Notes under the pieces: generated by a model | Seen by the model: only the letters and a program-made list of their open reading frames with translations | Told to the model about the DNA's origin: nothing | Database searches by the model: none | Translations under genes and position numbers: made by a program | NCBI RefSeq assembly: GCF_007655135.1 | Contig: NC_045129.1 | Span: 372,001 to 436,000 of the forward strand | DNA length: 64,000 nt | Source: Punica granatum | Lineage: Eukaryota; Streptophyta; Magnoliopsida; Myrtales; Lythraceae | Direction: 5' to 3' | In this document: positions 45,431-57,900 of the stretch, piece after piece | Layout: each line of letters begins with the position of its first letter | Numbering within the stretch: the stretch's first letter is position 1

Positions 45431-46354
45431 TATCCTCTGTTCTTAATATATATATATGGCCACTCCGTTTTCCAGCTGCTTAAGCTTTTCAATAAGTTAC
45501 AATGACTTTTAATGTGATTATAATATGTATAGAAGGAAGAATCCAACCTGGATTATATATTTGCCATGAATCTTATGGCTAGCTATCCCATTTTAGAGAC
45601 TATAAAAGTGTATGAACTTTCGGAGGATCGACCAAATAGTTAGGGGTTCAATCATACTATTGAAATTCTTTTGACCCAGGCCTGCCACATAGAAGCTATA
45701 GCCATCCATCCATATGTATCATGTGACTGTCCACACGATCTTAACAGACCCGTGCCTTGTAAAATTACCTCCACCAATTCATTTTAGTTCAAAATCTTTA
45801 TTTTTGTCCCTCGACCTGTTTCTAAGAGATCTGCACATTATTGCTATCCTCTGAGAAATTATACATGATTGATGGCTAATATGGAAAATCCATCGTATGA
45901 TAACCGCTCAGCTTATATTCCTGCATGATAAAAGATGAGATATTGAAAATGTCATTGAGAAACCTTACTTGATTTCATAAGGTAATCCATCTGTTTAATG
46001 ACCATCTAATTATGAGATAATATTGTTCGTATTTTAGTGTCTCTTAGAGAACAATCACTCGAGGAGTTCTAGGGCCTACCTCTATATCCATCTCCACATG
46101 CTGTGTCCTCCTAAGCCCTTATTTCACGTTCAGTTCTCTTTTTTTTTTTTTTTTTTCATATAACAATGGATGCGCGTCCGTCCCAATAAGTAGGGCTTTT
46201 TTTTCCATAAAAATATACATGGATTTTTCTTGTTCCTTTTTTTTTTGATAAATGCACATATGGGTTTTTTTCATGTACGCAAGAAATGGATATAGAGTTA
46301 TGTAGGAAGAAAGAGAATTGCCTGTATTAAGCCCTCCACTACGTATCAATATGG

Positions 46355-46505
46355 ATTGATTCAAGTGATTCGATACTTATTTATCTTAAGTAATATGTCG
46401 GGTTTAAGTCTTGTAAGCGAAGAAAATCCTTAATTTGGAGAGTTTTACTTCTTAGTGGACCAAATTCGGCCCGAACTGAATTAATCGGGACTCATTGAGC
46501 TTAAA
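46355..46505 (+). repeat. SINE-like repeat inside laccase pseudogene intron 5
   Basis: GTGATTCGATACTTATTT, TATGTCGGGTTTAAGTC (B-box like), AGCGAAGAAAATCCTTAATT and AATTAATCGGGACTCATTGAGC, ending at an A-run (46503-46512). Confidence 0.5.
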
Positions 46506-47397
46506 AAAAAAAGGCAAGATACCACAGAAAAAAAGAAAAGGAACCTCAAGTACCGTTAACGGCCGGGTTGACCCAGCTGAAGTTACTCATTGGGACGCTT
46601 GGGGGGTGATTCTCATTTTGCCAGGCTACTGATCAGGCAAGTAGGTTAATCTCATTGCAGCTTTTATATCTTGAAGTACTTGAGGGAGTTTTGTGAGGAA
46701 AAATTGGGGGAGAATGAGAGAAGTTGTAGTCTCCTGTGTTTTTTTCTTTTTTTTTTTTGGCTCAAAGCATAATATATAGTCGTAGTCTCCTGTGTATTCA
46801 ATAATTGCATGCGGAGCCGTTATAATTGTACTCGTGTTGCATCTTCGGTAAAAAATTTGTCAACTAGCTAGCTAGCCAGGTAATGGTGTCCAGGAGGCCT
46901 ATGTTATGTGAGAAGTACATCCATGGTTTGCCCTGGACTTATATGCATGATGTATGCTGCATCCACCCCAACTATGTTCTTCATTTGCAAAAAAGAGCTC
47001 ATCGTCGTACATTGCATCGACTATCCGCTAAGAGATATGTCTTATGTATTTTCTACAAATACTTAAAAAGTATCTTAAAAATTTAAACATTAAATGCAAC
47101 GTTAGTACATAAAAAGTGATTAATCTAACGTATCTCTTAAATTTTTAGAAGAGGGTATATCTTAAACTTGTACATATAATATTGGAATCGGCAAAACCTC
47201 CAAGTTGCTCATTGATTAAGTAACCACTTGAATGGGGAATGTCGCTTCCACTCTCCATATACCAATCATCTTGGCCCCATTGAGAGCAGAGGGAGCGAGT
47301 AGGGCTTCCTTCCTACATAATAAATTAGGTTCCTCCCCAGACTCTTGTAAGATATTTTCATTATCTTAGCCAAATTTATTATATATATTTTTTCAGT

Positions 47398-47584
47398 AAT
47401 TAGTGAACTTGATTTCAGAGTTAAAGTAACTTTGATTTTGATTTTAATTTTAATTGTGGAAAAATGACAAATGAGATGGTATTATAAATTTGACTTGAGA
47501 AACGTGTGTTTTTGTTGTGTAGTGGGTAGAGTTAAAATCAAAATCATGATTCTAAAATCAAACTCTGAAACCAAATGGGCCCTA
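47398..47584. repeat. MITE-like repeat, family M1 copy 4
   Basis: Imperfect inverted ends: GATTTCAGAGTTAAAGTAAC at the left and AAACTCTGAAACCAAATGGG at the right. The core GACAAATGAGATGGTATTAT is identical to the copy near 3290. Confidence 0.65.
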
Positions 47585-47589
47585 ATTTC

Positions 47590-50500
47590 GTGTAATCTTA
47601 CATGTACAATTTCATAAAATTAGTGAGATGTGATATTTTTGTTGTAAACCCAATGTATAGTCTCAATCAACTATTTTTAATGAAAATTATGCCGTTTAAA
47701 GACAATTAGTTTTGCAGCTAATTATTCTTATAATATGTATTGCATATTCATTCTTTCGATTATAAGGGAGAATTAATATGGACATCGGAAACCGGTGAGA
47801 GTCGAATTTGGAATCTCATGGTTTCGAGTTGTTAATTCCCCTGATTGCATAATTATTTGCTCACCAAAACAATAAGTAACCTAGAAAATAAATAAACTAA
47901 AAAATAAATAATATCAAAATATCAGTATAATACCAACCGGATATTACAAATACAAGAAATATCAACTAATCTAATGGATCGATGTTATATTCAATTTTCC
48001 AATTAATCACAATAAAGTCTCTAATACTCCCTCTCAAGACGAATATGAGATTGGGAAATGTTTATCTTTTGCGAACAAATTCTAGCATTGGATCAAATTT
48101 GACTATACATTGACACGGGATCTCTTTCATCGATCACAAAAATTAGATCAACTTGAGCATCTTGATTTTAGAGGTCAAGAAATAATGATTGACTTGAGGC
48201 GTATAACCTTCAAAGTTCGAATGATATGGCATGAGCCTAGAGTCCTATTGCCCCTCTATAATACAGTGAATATATATATATATATATATATATTTCATAT
48301 AGGAGAGAGAAGAGAGAGAATGTGGTGGCCAACAAACCAACACTACGGGAGTAAATTATTTGGAATGATTCAAGAAGATAAACATGAAATAATCCTCTAT
48401 TTATAAACTCGATAAAGTAACTAAAAGTAGAAATTATAATAGATAATATTAATGTAATACGTTGATACCGAATATTGAAAATCCTAAAAATATCAACTAA
48501 TCTAATAAATCTATCGATCTTATTCTCAAATGCTCCATTTTCAATTTCCTAATTAATCACATATATAATAAATATCTCTGACAATGCAGTTCCCAAAATT
48601 TCACGTGGGAGTCCAAATTAGAGGACCTACATTCACACTTTACGTGCAGTCCATGTAATTACTGGGCGCCACTTTAACTAGAAAAATGTCTGAATAGTGG
48701 TTCTAGTGCGCTTGGCAAGCAAATAAACCAATAGCCAGAGAATGTCTGTTTTGGTTTCTGAAGAAACTTAATTAAATATAAGAGAAGAGGAGAGGAGTTA
48801 TAGACATCAATAATACGTATGGAATAATTACACTATGTATAGGCTTACTAAAACAAATAAATTTGGAAACAAACGATTTACTATATATATTATGTTGCGA
48901 AGTTTGAGAGAGATGAAATTGGGTTCACCAAAATATTCGAGAATTGGAGAAAGAGTAAATAGGATTCCTTGTTCATGTGAAATATGAGGCATATGGATCT
49001 ATTTCAATGATATAAAAATTTTAAGTAATTAATAAAGAAATACCAGTAGTCTCACAACGAAAATCAAATTTAAAAATTCTTGATTATCAGGTGAGAGTAA
49101 TCCTCTTTCTCTGGGTCAATGTATATTTTCCACTTCAATTTCAAGAATGATCAAGTTAAATTGAAAAATATTTATAACTAATAGTACCCTTAATAATTTA
49201 AAAAATTTAAAATCTCCTGCAGTCACTTGAACCCGAGAAAATTTTAAGTGATCCTACCTCATAATAATGTAGCGCGGAAGAAATAATAAACTTACTTCAA
49301 TTAAGAAAACTTATCACAATTAATCGAGTGATTAACACTTATTATTTAGTTTATTGCAATATAATTGATGTTTTTTCACGCTACGTGACGAGGTAAAATC
49401 ACTTATTCTTGGACCCATTAATCTGTACACAGATCCGCCCATGGTTATTTGATTATTACATCGCCGTCATTATCCCCTGGTCAGAAGACGATCTCGATGC
49501 CTTCCTTATTGCTGGCTAATTTTCAAATATCCCCGATCAATATATACGTACCACAACAGACACAGGGCTGTTAGGGCTTACACGTACGAGGGGTGTTCGC
49601 ATGCATCCCACTTGATCATAATCTTCCTTATATATATATATGTGTGTGTATGTATGACACAATTTAATTGACGATGGACCTAGATTAGCCACGTACGTCT
49701 AATATGAACAACCAGGGGCGGCAATTGCCCCCTGACTTTTCCATTTGTTGAAGATTTCACATATAAATTTGTAAAAATTTCAACTTTTACCCCTAAAAAA
49801 ACATCAATTCCCCCTTAAATTATTTTATTATTTGACTTTTGCCCCAAAACTCTTAATTCCCCCCCCCCCCCCCGAACATCATTTTTGGCTTTGTCCCTGT
49901 GAACAACATTAGTTTCTCAAACCCAAACATAAATATTGTCTAGCTAATGTCTTACTATTTATGAGAAATAGAATTTGGTACAATAGTATCACATTCTAAT
50001 ATGATATACGGTATATAGTGATGAAAGTTAGAATTTCATATGAAAAATTAAATAAAAAATTATCACCACCTTTTAAGTAGAGCCGACACGATGATGAAAT
50101 CTTTATCTTATATGCTTAAAGATTTCTTTAATTTTTTTATTTTCTATTAGATTGGACCTAGGTACACGCGAAGCTAAATTAGATGCATAATTAATTAAAT
50201 AGTACGCTGGCTCAAAATTTAACTAGATCTACAGGTGATTGGCCCTGTCCTAAGCTATAGGTGGTAATATCTAACCTTCCTATGAACTCAAGGGCGAGGG
50301 TCGACCTTGGGTTCCTTCGGAGTCCCAAGCAAAAGCACATTCAACTTTTGGTTGATTAAATAAATAAATGGTACCTTTGTGTGATTTATAATTTTATAAG
50401 TCAATTAACTCAATCCAGCCTACCTTTCCTGCGACAACCCTAATTTTAAATTGACCTCAAGATTTCGGTTGTTGTTTATCTTTCTTGTAAGCACGGAAGT

Positions 50501-53289
50501 TATTCACATGCCATAATTCTTCTGGTTCTGATTTACCTAGTTATCATAGATCCTTAATTAAATCCTTAAACGTTTGCTCATCCACAAATCTCCGAGGGTG
50601 GGTATGTTCGGTTAAAAAAAAAATCGAGGATGTAGGTTGATGATCAATTCTACTTCAATTCGGTGTGTAGCCAACAACCGATTTGATTAGTGACTTATTA
50701 CAATCCGTTTACCCATAGTTAATAATATTTAATCATAAATAGTTTTAAAAATATAAAATATTATGACTAAATAAAATTCAGTAAAATAACTAAAATATTT
50801 TAAATAGTAAAAATAATTAAAAATTAAATTAATAAAACTAAAAAATTCACAAAAAATATGACTTCAATTTACATGTGACTCTTAAAAATTGCGTCCAACA
50901 TAGCCGAACTAGATTAATTTTTATGTAGATTTCGGTTAAACGAATCGAAAAAGCGGTTATAGTAAATAGAACATAGTAGTATTTTTAGGGTTACAGAAAT
51001 CAGACTCAATTCAAGTTTGAATCCTAAGAATTTGTCCAAAATAGCCGAACCGGTTAATTTCGATATAAAATTAATTATCTTTTAAAAACTCGATTAACTG
51101 TTTAATCGAATTGACAAAACGGCTATTTTTTTTATAGTTATCCGGTTATACTTTTTTGAGGGTGTTTTTAAAAGAGTTTAAAAAATAGGAATTGAATTGA
51201 AATGATTTCACAGAAGGAAATGTGTATGGGAATTATTTTCAAACTGAATCTAATTTGAGAATAAGTTTTAAAAGGATGTCTAATTTGGGAATAAGTTTTA
51301 ATGCGTTACTCATGCCCTCTCCTCGATGAATTTATCTATCTCCTCTTTGTCGTTCAGCTAGTTGAACCTTAGGTGTCGTACGTCAAATTAAAGCAATTCT
51401 TCTAACATTTAACGTTGCCCATCAAGTTACAATCACATTACTAATTAAGCCCAGCAGTCCTAATTAAGAATTGCCCTTCGATTTCTCTTATTGTGGATCG
51501 GTGTGGACTTTTAGCTCCTCTGATAAATTATGCCTGCCTACCATTATCGTACGTAAACGTCAGTCTTCTCTTCTCTTCTCCTTTCTGGTCGGTCGGTCAG
51601 CAATTTTGAAATTCAGGTGCGCAAGGTTTCTCTCTCTCTCTCTCCCCTAACCACCCCCCCTTTCCTCTTGGCTGTTATTAATGTTATTAATTACCTGACC
51701 ATATCCCACGCATTAATTGGAAGCTTGGGTATTCCCGTAATCATTTACATCCTGGCTCCTTTACCGAGACCGGGGAAGTAGGTGAGTTTAAGCCCAAAGA
51801 AAAGAACATAAATTTGACATCAAACAGGCCAATATGTGAGGTGACACGAGGAGTAATTATTATGAATGTGTTCACCTCAGTAAATGTAGATGATCCGCGT
51901 TGGCCGGTCAGGTCCAAGTAGATTATACAAGGTTTACATCTAGAAGAATGCATACCCCATCATCCAAAATGAAAATAATAAGAAAATCAAATTACAATAG
52001 TTATCTCTTAGTAGCCTGACCCGACTCGAACTGGATTAGTCATAGTCCTTTAGACTTCTGGATATCATGGTACACACGGAAAAATTATAAAAGTTAAAAC
52101 ATAACCTAAGGCATTCTAATTTCCAATTAGAGTGGTGGGAATGAAAAAATAACATGACCCTTCATATAAATATATATATATATATGTTTGTGCCAGAGAA
52201 TTGCATTCGATTTACGTGATATATGTCCATTTTCTGAGCTTGTATTTATTCAACTGATGAAAAATCTGATCTAAGACAACGCATACTATGTATTTGCTGC
52301 GTGACTCAGTTCCTTCAATTAATTGAACTTACTATATGGCCCCAAGATTCTTCCATATGGCTTTTGGCTTGGGGTATGCACGAATATCGGATAAATTCGG
52401 AACCTGTAGGAACGTACCCGTTAGGGTAGAGTCCGGTTAGCTCGTATTGAAATAAGTGGAGGGTCAGGGTATTAAAATAAGGAACTAGTGAAAACATGTT
52501 TCGGTTACGGGTCCTGCATATAGGGTACCTAGAATCGGAATCGAAACCGAAACCGGAACTAGTACCCGGACTCAATAATAATTTTCCATAATTATATTCA
52601 GATATAGGCCTTGGATTCCTTGTCGTCGGTAGCTTTGGTTCAACGACCTCTGTGTGTCATCGGTAAGGCGTGATCGTATTATTGATGTTTAGTTTTATAG
52701 ATGGATTGATGAAACATATTACTCTTTATTGTAAATGTATTGTTAATAAATCTAAATCTATGTCGACATTCTGTTTTGCGTTATTACTGATTATGGATGA
52801 GATATTTTCGGTTTTATTTAGCCAGACAAAAAAATTTACAAGTTTCAACGGGGTACCCGGAACCTGTGGTATAATACATGTTTCGATTCCAGGACTCAAC
52901 ATGGTAAGGTCCGATTCCAAAATATTGGAACATGCTCCTTACAGAGTAGGGTCCGAGTATCGTGAAAAAATATGGTACTTGAACCCGAACATCCCTACTT
53001 TTGGGTATCTCTCACCCCATGAGCGATGTTTGCTAGCGAGGCTACCAACCCCGGCAAAACACCCACCCTCAGGAAGGGCAGGCACGGGTCTTGTTTTTCT
53101 TTTTTTTAAGAAATTCAAAATTTTTGTTATTTTTTTAAAAAATTTCACATCATCATTTGATAGAAAAAAGATTAATGGTGGCCAAGATGTCGCATGTTCG
53201 ATACCTAACGGGACTGCGCGTGCCTTTTTATTAGATATTTAGAATTTATTATTATTTTTTACTTTTTTTGTTTTTTGTTTATTATATTT
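47590..53289. other. Long AT-rich intergenic region; no gene supported
   Basis: No exon-like coding found. It holds (AT)n runs, a poly-C run at about 49860-49873, a SINE-like reverse fragment near 49040-49110, a patch at 50600-51130 with repeated AACCGG/CCGAAC/CGGTTA motifs of the kind found in subterminal regions of hAT-like elements, and a patch at 52395-53000 with repeated CCGGAAC and GGTACCC motifs on both strands. A 190-codon ORF at 52670-53242 spans this last patch but shows no protein signature. Confidence 0.4.
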
Positions 53290-53530
53290 TTATTGGAATT
53301 TTTCAGATTTTATATCCTTTTAAATGACGTGGCGCACTGTGATTGGTTCCACGTAACAAAAGTGACACATTGGAAGCAGCAAAATGTTAACGGCGTCAGG
53401 GACAATTGACGAAATGCACTATATTGAAACCGTTTTGAAATTTTTTGTACCAACAAGTTACCAAAAAAAAATATTTTGGACCAACCTGAAATATTCATGA
53501 AACTTTTTGAATCACAGGTGCAATTAACTC
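53290..53530 (-). mobile_element. Solitary Mutator-like terminal repeat
   Basis: The reverse complement from 53530 reads GAGTTAATTGCACCTGTG, AAAAAGTTTCATG, GGTACAAAAAATTTC and GTGCATTTCGTCAATTGTC, the same block order as the ends of Mutator-like element I (TTAATTGCA, AAAAAGTTT, GTACAAAA, GTGCATTTCGTCA). No partner end was found to the left, so this looks like a truncated element or a lone end. Confidence 0.5.
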
Positions 53531-53884
53531 ATAAAGAAAAGATATCTTATCTTCTATTTTATACTATTATTTAAGTAGGAGTTGGATTTTATTACAACCT
53601 TCCCCATTTATAGGATGGTTAAAAAGTAAAAAATAACAATTTCTTTTTATTTAATTATTATCATATAATTAAAATAAAATAGAAAAATTGAAGGGCAATA
53701 TTGTCCATTTATTTTATTATCTCTTCTTTCATTACAATCTCTCCTTATTTTGCGATGTTCACTCTTAACTTCTCAATTTCAGTTTTTTATTATTATTATT
53801 ATTATTCATTCAGCATGTAACGCGGTTGCTCTCTAAGTATATATATAAGGTGAATACAAGGCAATAAATGGGGACATTATGATC

Positions 53885-53900
<16 letters not shown>

Positions 53901-53918
<18 letters not shown>

Positions 53919-54120
53919 GTACTCGTTTCATTGTACGTACCCAAATAAATACAGCATCCGTACCTAGTTAGTCGCTGTTGATATATCTCTTTCTCGTACA
54001 ATCAGGAACCTATATATATATATATAATGTACTCGTTTCATTGTACGTACCCAAATAAATACAGCATCCGTACCTAGTTAGTCGCTGTTGATATATCTCT
54101 TTCTCGTACAATCAGGAACC
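53901..54120. repeat. Perfect 110-bp tandem duplication
   Basis: Positions 53901-54010 and 54011-54120 are identical, from a TA run through AATGTACTCGTTTCATTG to CGTACAATCAGGAACC. The duplication begins in an (AT)n tract, suggesting slippage or unequal exchange; identity points to a recent event or an assembly duplication. Confidence 0.95.
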
Positions 54121-54665
54121 TCGGAATGACAAAAATCAAATTCATGCGTGTCCTTGTCGTTGCCAGGCCTGGGGCCGCCGCCTAACATCTAACCAACAGT
54201 CAGCCCACGCCCAGCCCTTCCCTTTGCCTTGCCTCCCAGTTTCATTCCCGCCCCATTCGCTCTCTCGGCTCCAAAGTGTTCCACTTCCACTGAGGTAATT
54301 TTTTAAGGTCATATTTAGTACATTGGAAAAAATGGAATGAAATCAAATTGCTTCTATGGAATGAAACATAATAAAATTGAGAAAAAATGGTAATGTTTTT
54401 TTTTTTTGTTGAACTTCAAAATATAAAGATAGGTAAAACTAATATATTGAACTTCCTTACCAAAATGTTATCCTATATATATATTTGTAGATTTATGAAA
54501 TTGAAATAAAATATATGATACTTGTATCAAATCAAGTCAAAATGATTGGATGAGCAATACCAAACTATTTTGGAGAATACTCATTTAGGAAAGTAGAAGA
54601 AAATATTGCTAATATATGATGGAATGCACATGTCTAACTTACATGAGTGATACTAATTAAGAAAA

Positions 54666-55970
54666 GGAAAAATAACTCAATATATCACAGTTTTTACCTT
54701 ATTTTCATTTTTTAGCACGTTTTTAAAAGTTGTCACGATCTAGCACGAATCATCATTTTATTCTCGGATCTAGCACACCGTTAAATTCCGTCTAAAAATC
54801 GTTAAACACCGTTAAACTCCTCCTTCTTCCTCCTCCTCCTCCTCCTTCACGACTTTGCCTTCTTTTCCTGCCATCCTCTCTTGAGCTTCTAGAGCTATTG
54901 TCGATGTCGCCTTGCAACTGTTGAGCTCATCCTTGAGCTTGCTAAACCGTTTTGTTGTTGTTCGTGCTTCCCTAGCTCCCTGAGCGTGCTTCTCGTTATT
55001 GTTGAGCCTCTCTTCGAGCTACTGCTGAATGCTATTGCCCTCCCTTGTTCCCATTGCTCTGCCAATGCTAGCCAATCACTTGTGCTTTTTCATCAAGTTT
55101 AGATACATTTTATGCTGCTGGAAAACCAATTTAATATAGGAAAGTAAAATTTTGATATCTAACTTGTCGAAAATGAAGTCCAAGAGTCGAGAACCATTCA
55201 AGAACAGTGATCTGTTGTTTGAGATTTTTCTGTACAAAGATACTTGAAATCTGCAAGAGAAGGCTCAATTTTCTACCTAAAATCTGCAAGACAAAGACTC
55301 GATTTTCTAACCATACACCAATGGTTGTTGACCTAATTGATACCTAGCCGATCAGTTGTTCAATTTCATCAGGAAATCCACGTACGACTTTGCCACTTCT
55401 GGATCTACGTCTTTGATAGCATCAAGCAAAGCGTACGACTTTGCCACTTCTGGATCTATGTCTTTGAGCGCATCAAGCAGAGCGTCCATCTCCCTCCCTA
55501 CTTTTGCAGCCCGCTTGTGAATGACCCTTAACCAGGCCATTATCTCTTTTGCCCACTCTTGGGTTATCTCCTCTGCCTTGACTTTCCACGACCATTCCAC
55601 GGCCTCCTCCAAGAACTTCTCAGCCTTTAGCAGTAGAGCATTCAAATCTTCATCTTCCGAATCGAGGGCGGGACAGTCTTGCTTTGGACTCTCACCTGCG
55701 TTCAAGATTCTCGACAGGTGGAGGAGGAGGAGGAGGAGGAGGGACGGTCTTGCTTTGGACTCTCACCTGCGTTCAAGATTCTCGACAGGTGGAGGAGGAG
55801 GAGGAGGAGTTTAACGGTGTTTAACAGCGTTTAACCGTTTTTTAGACGGAATTTAATGGGTGTTAGATCCGGGAATAAAATAGTGATTTGTGCTAGATCG
55901 TGACAATTTTTAAAAACATTCTAGGAAGTGAAAGTAAGATAATAATCGTGTTATATGGGGCTATTTCCCC
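54666..55970. mobile_element. Mutator-like element III with coding-like interior, 1305 bp
   Basis: Termini: left GGAAAAATAACTCAATATATC, right (reverse complement) GGGGAAATAGCCCCATATAAC. The inverted similarity runs about 180 bp, through TTGTCACGATCTAGCAC, TTTTATTC(T/C)CGGATCTA and AAATTCCGTCTAAAAA, to the GTTAAACTCC blocks. A perfect 9-bp target duplication TTAAGAAAA lies at 54657-54665 and 55971-55979. There is no transposase. The interior is GC-richer than the flanks and has a minus-strand ORF at 55352-55705, two local tandem duplications and GGA-rich runs next to both inverted ends. Confidence 0.9.
55352..55705 (-). CDS. ORF of unknown function inside Mutator-like element III, 117 codons
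   Basis: Opens MNAGESPKQDCPALDSEDED and is strongly helical and acidic in appearance, with the segment KFLEEAVEWSWKVKAEEITQ. Near its end a 17-residue unit is present twice in tandem (ALLDALKDIDPEVAKSY and ALLDAIKDVDPEVAKSY), matching a 51-bp DNA tandem repeat (55381 and 55432), followed by VDFLMKLNN. A separate gene-like minus-strand stretch lies at about 54850-55110 (RLNNNEKHAQGAREARTTTK at its centre, with a stop before it), suggesting the ORF is part of a larger captured coiled-coil gene. I do not recognise the parent. Expression is unknown; it may be no more than a captured fragment. Confidence 0.4.
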   Translation of the reverse strand: MNAGESPKQDCPALDSEDEDLNALLLKAEKFLEEAVEWSWKVKAEEITQEWAKEIMAWLRVIHKRAAKVGREMDALLDALKDIDPEVAKSYALLDAIKDVDPEVAKSYVDFLMKLNN

Positions 55971-56753
55971 TTAAGAAAATGAAGTGGAAGGGAATGATAG
56001 TCATTCCATTCGATTCCATTTCACTCAATTCATATGTACCAAACGCAACCTAAGGGTGCTTAATTAATTCCCATTGTATTACTGGTTGGTTTATGGCATG
56101 CATGCTCCCCGTCTCCAGTAAATCTTAATTCCATTGTAGTGCATTTCGTTTCTATTATGTCATGGCAGCTCATACCTAGCTAGCCAGTTTACTATGTCTC
56201 CTAGTTTACAGAATCTGAATGGAATTCACGATTTTTTTTATTGATGTAATGTAAATTAAGATCTCGAGACACGGGAAGAGAGGGGGAATCTTTTCATGTA
56301 ATAAATGGATTCCACGTGTCAACTAGTAACTAACTAATTAATAGGAGCTTATCGATCATAATGTTATGTTAATTATTATTAGTTGGGAAGCAAAAAGCAC
56401 TTAAAAGAAATTTCTCGGTAGTACAGTAACTACTGGTGCCGCTGTGCAGTGCAGTGCCCCATCTTTTTCCCTTTCCTTTACCTTCTTTTCCTTTGGACCT
56501 CTTCCAGCTCTCGTTGCCTGCCCTTCCTTCTAATTATATTCAAAATAATGGGTTAGTTAATATTGAAAAAGACACACCCGAGTATCCTCTATCTCAGCTA
56601 CGTATCTTGCAAGCTTACCCCAGATGATTATTATATTATATTGAAGACTGCTCTGCTCTGCCTCTCCTCCCTGCACGCTGCGTGCAATATTTCATATAGT
56701 TTTCCTGCGTGGCACCACTCCGACAACCGCACGCAGGCCAGTCGTCGAGACAA

Positions 56754-57869
56754 ATGAAGAAGCTGAGGTCATTAGCTGCGGCAGCCAACAGAGTCTGTGA
56801 GCCTCTCTTGCTCCTCTTGTTTCTCGCTGCCGGTTCCGTCCTCCACTCTCCGGTTCAGGGTGCCATCCATCACTATGACTTCGTGGTACTAATCAATTAC
56901 ATGCTTGTCTAATATTTTTGTGTGAGTATACAGACATACCTCATCATATATTTAAATGGCTTCTTTTTTTTAATTATTACTATTATTATTATTATTTATT
57001 TATTTCAATAATACCTTCGTGGAGCTTGCTTGTCTGGCTTGTGTCTTAGAAAGCATGCCATGCATCGTGCATCGCCCCCCCCCACATCCATTGCTAGCTG
57101 TTTTATTACTTGAGTGATGCTATTTCAACCGACAATATCTGTCGAACTGTTCCTCCGTGTAGAGAAAATGGAATGTGATGTAATTTTTGTCAACTTTATG
57201 GGCAATTTTTCTGCCACTCCCATTTCGGCAGATTCGCACGAATCAAATATGCAGGAGGGAGCATTTTCCCTATTACGTACTTGCTATAGCTTCAGACTTA
57301 CGTTGCGAGCAGAGAGGCCCTTTCAATTAACGTTATAGCTATTCAATCCCAATCCTGATCATCTCTGTGTGTGCGTGTGTATATATATATATATATATAT
57401 ATATGCATATATATTTTCTTGCTTAAGTATATATATGTACTCAATTAATTGAACTCCTGATTTAATTAGCTTAAGGAGAACAATTTCACGAGGCTATGCA
57501 GCACCAAGAGCATGCTGGTGGTGAATGACAGCTTCCCGGGCCCTGTGATTCGGGTCTACAAGGGGATACTGTGTATGTCAATGTCCATAACCAAGGAGAT
57601 TACGCTGTTACCATCCACTGGTACTATATACGTGCTGCTCTCTACTCTCTCTTGTCCTGGTCATTAATATTGTTTCCTTTTTTTCTTTTTTTCTTTTTTG
57701 GGTTACAAGTTTTATCTATTAATTAATTAATGTTGCACCTCGCAGTCGGCCAGCCTTTATACTTCACAGCTACTAATTAGCTAGAATCCCATTTTATAAT
57801 TACTCAACATGCATTAATTAATTAGCTAGGTGACAAGAAGCAAGGACTTTTCTATCTTTGTGATGTTAT

Positions 57870-57900
<31 letters not shown>

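Larger units (their letters stand above)
44880..47262 (-). pseudogene. Laccase pseudogene, close relative of the right-edge laccase
   Basis: Minus-strand remnants in correct exon order: exon 4 about 47188-47262, exon 5 about 46551-47052, exon 6 45548-45920, exon 7 about 44880-45023. Splice borders remain at exon 6 (GCAG|GAATATAAG and CCAG|GTTGG) and exon 7 (GCAG|CTGTCTGG). Exon 5 has lost about 110 bp relative to the copy at 63.1 kb. In exon 7 the fourth copper motif reads RCHFGRQLSWGM, with two copper histidines replaced (Arg and Gln). In exon 6 the HPMHLHG-equivalent codons read H M I H M D G, and the reading frame is broken around them. Exons 1-3 were not found in the 47.3-53 kb interval. 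No function as an oxidase is possible. It shares downstream and intronic sequence with the laccase at 61.9 kb, so the two derive from a segmental tandem duplication. Confidence 0.88.
54306..56055. mobile_element. Older TIR element (MITE-like) split by Mutator-like element III
   Basis: The left flank (AAGGTCATATTTAGTACATTG through AAAATGGAATGAAATC) is inversely similar to the right flank (reverse complement TTAGGTTGCGTTTGGTACAT through AAATGGAATCGAATG). The element at 54666-55970 sits between the two halves, so the host element is the earlier insertion. Confidence 0.6.

Noticed and set aside
52670..53242. 190-codon plus-strand ORF
   Set aside because: Low-complexity AT-rich composition, overlaps a repeated CCGGAAC/GGTACCC patch, no homology that I can recognise, no splice or start context.
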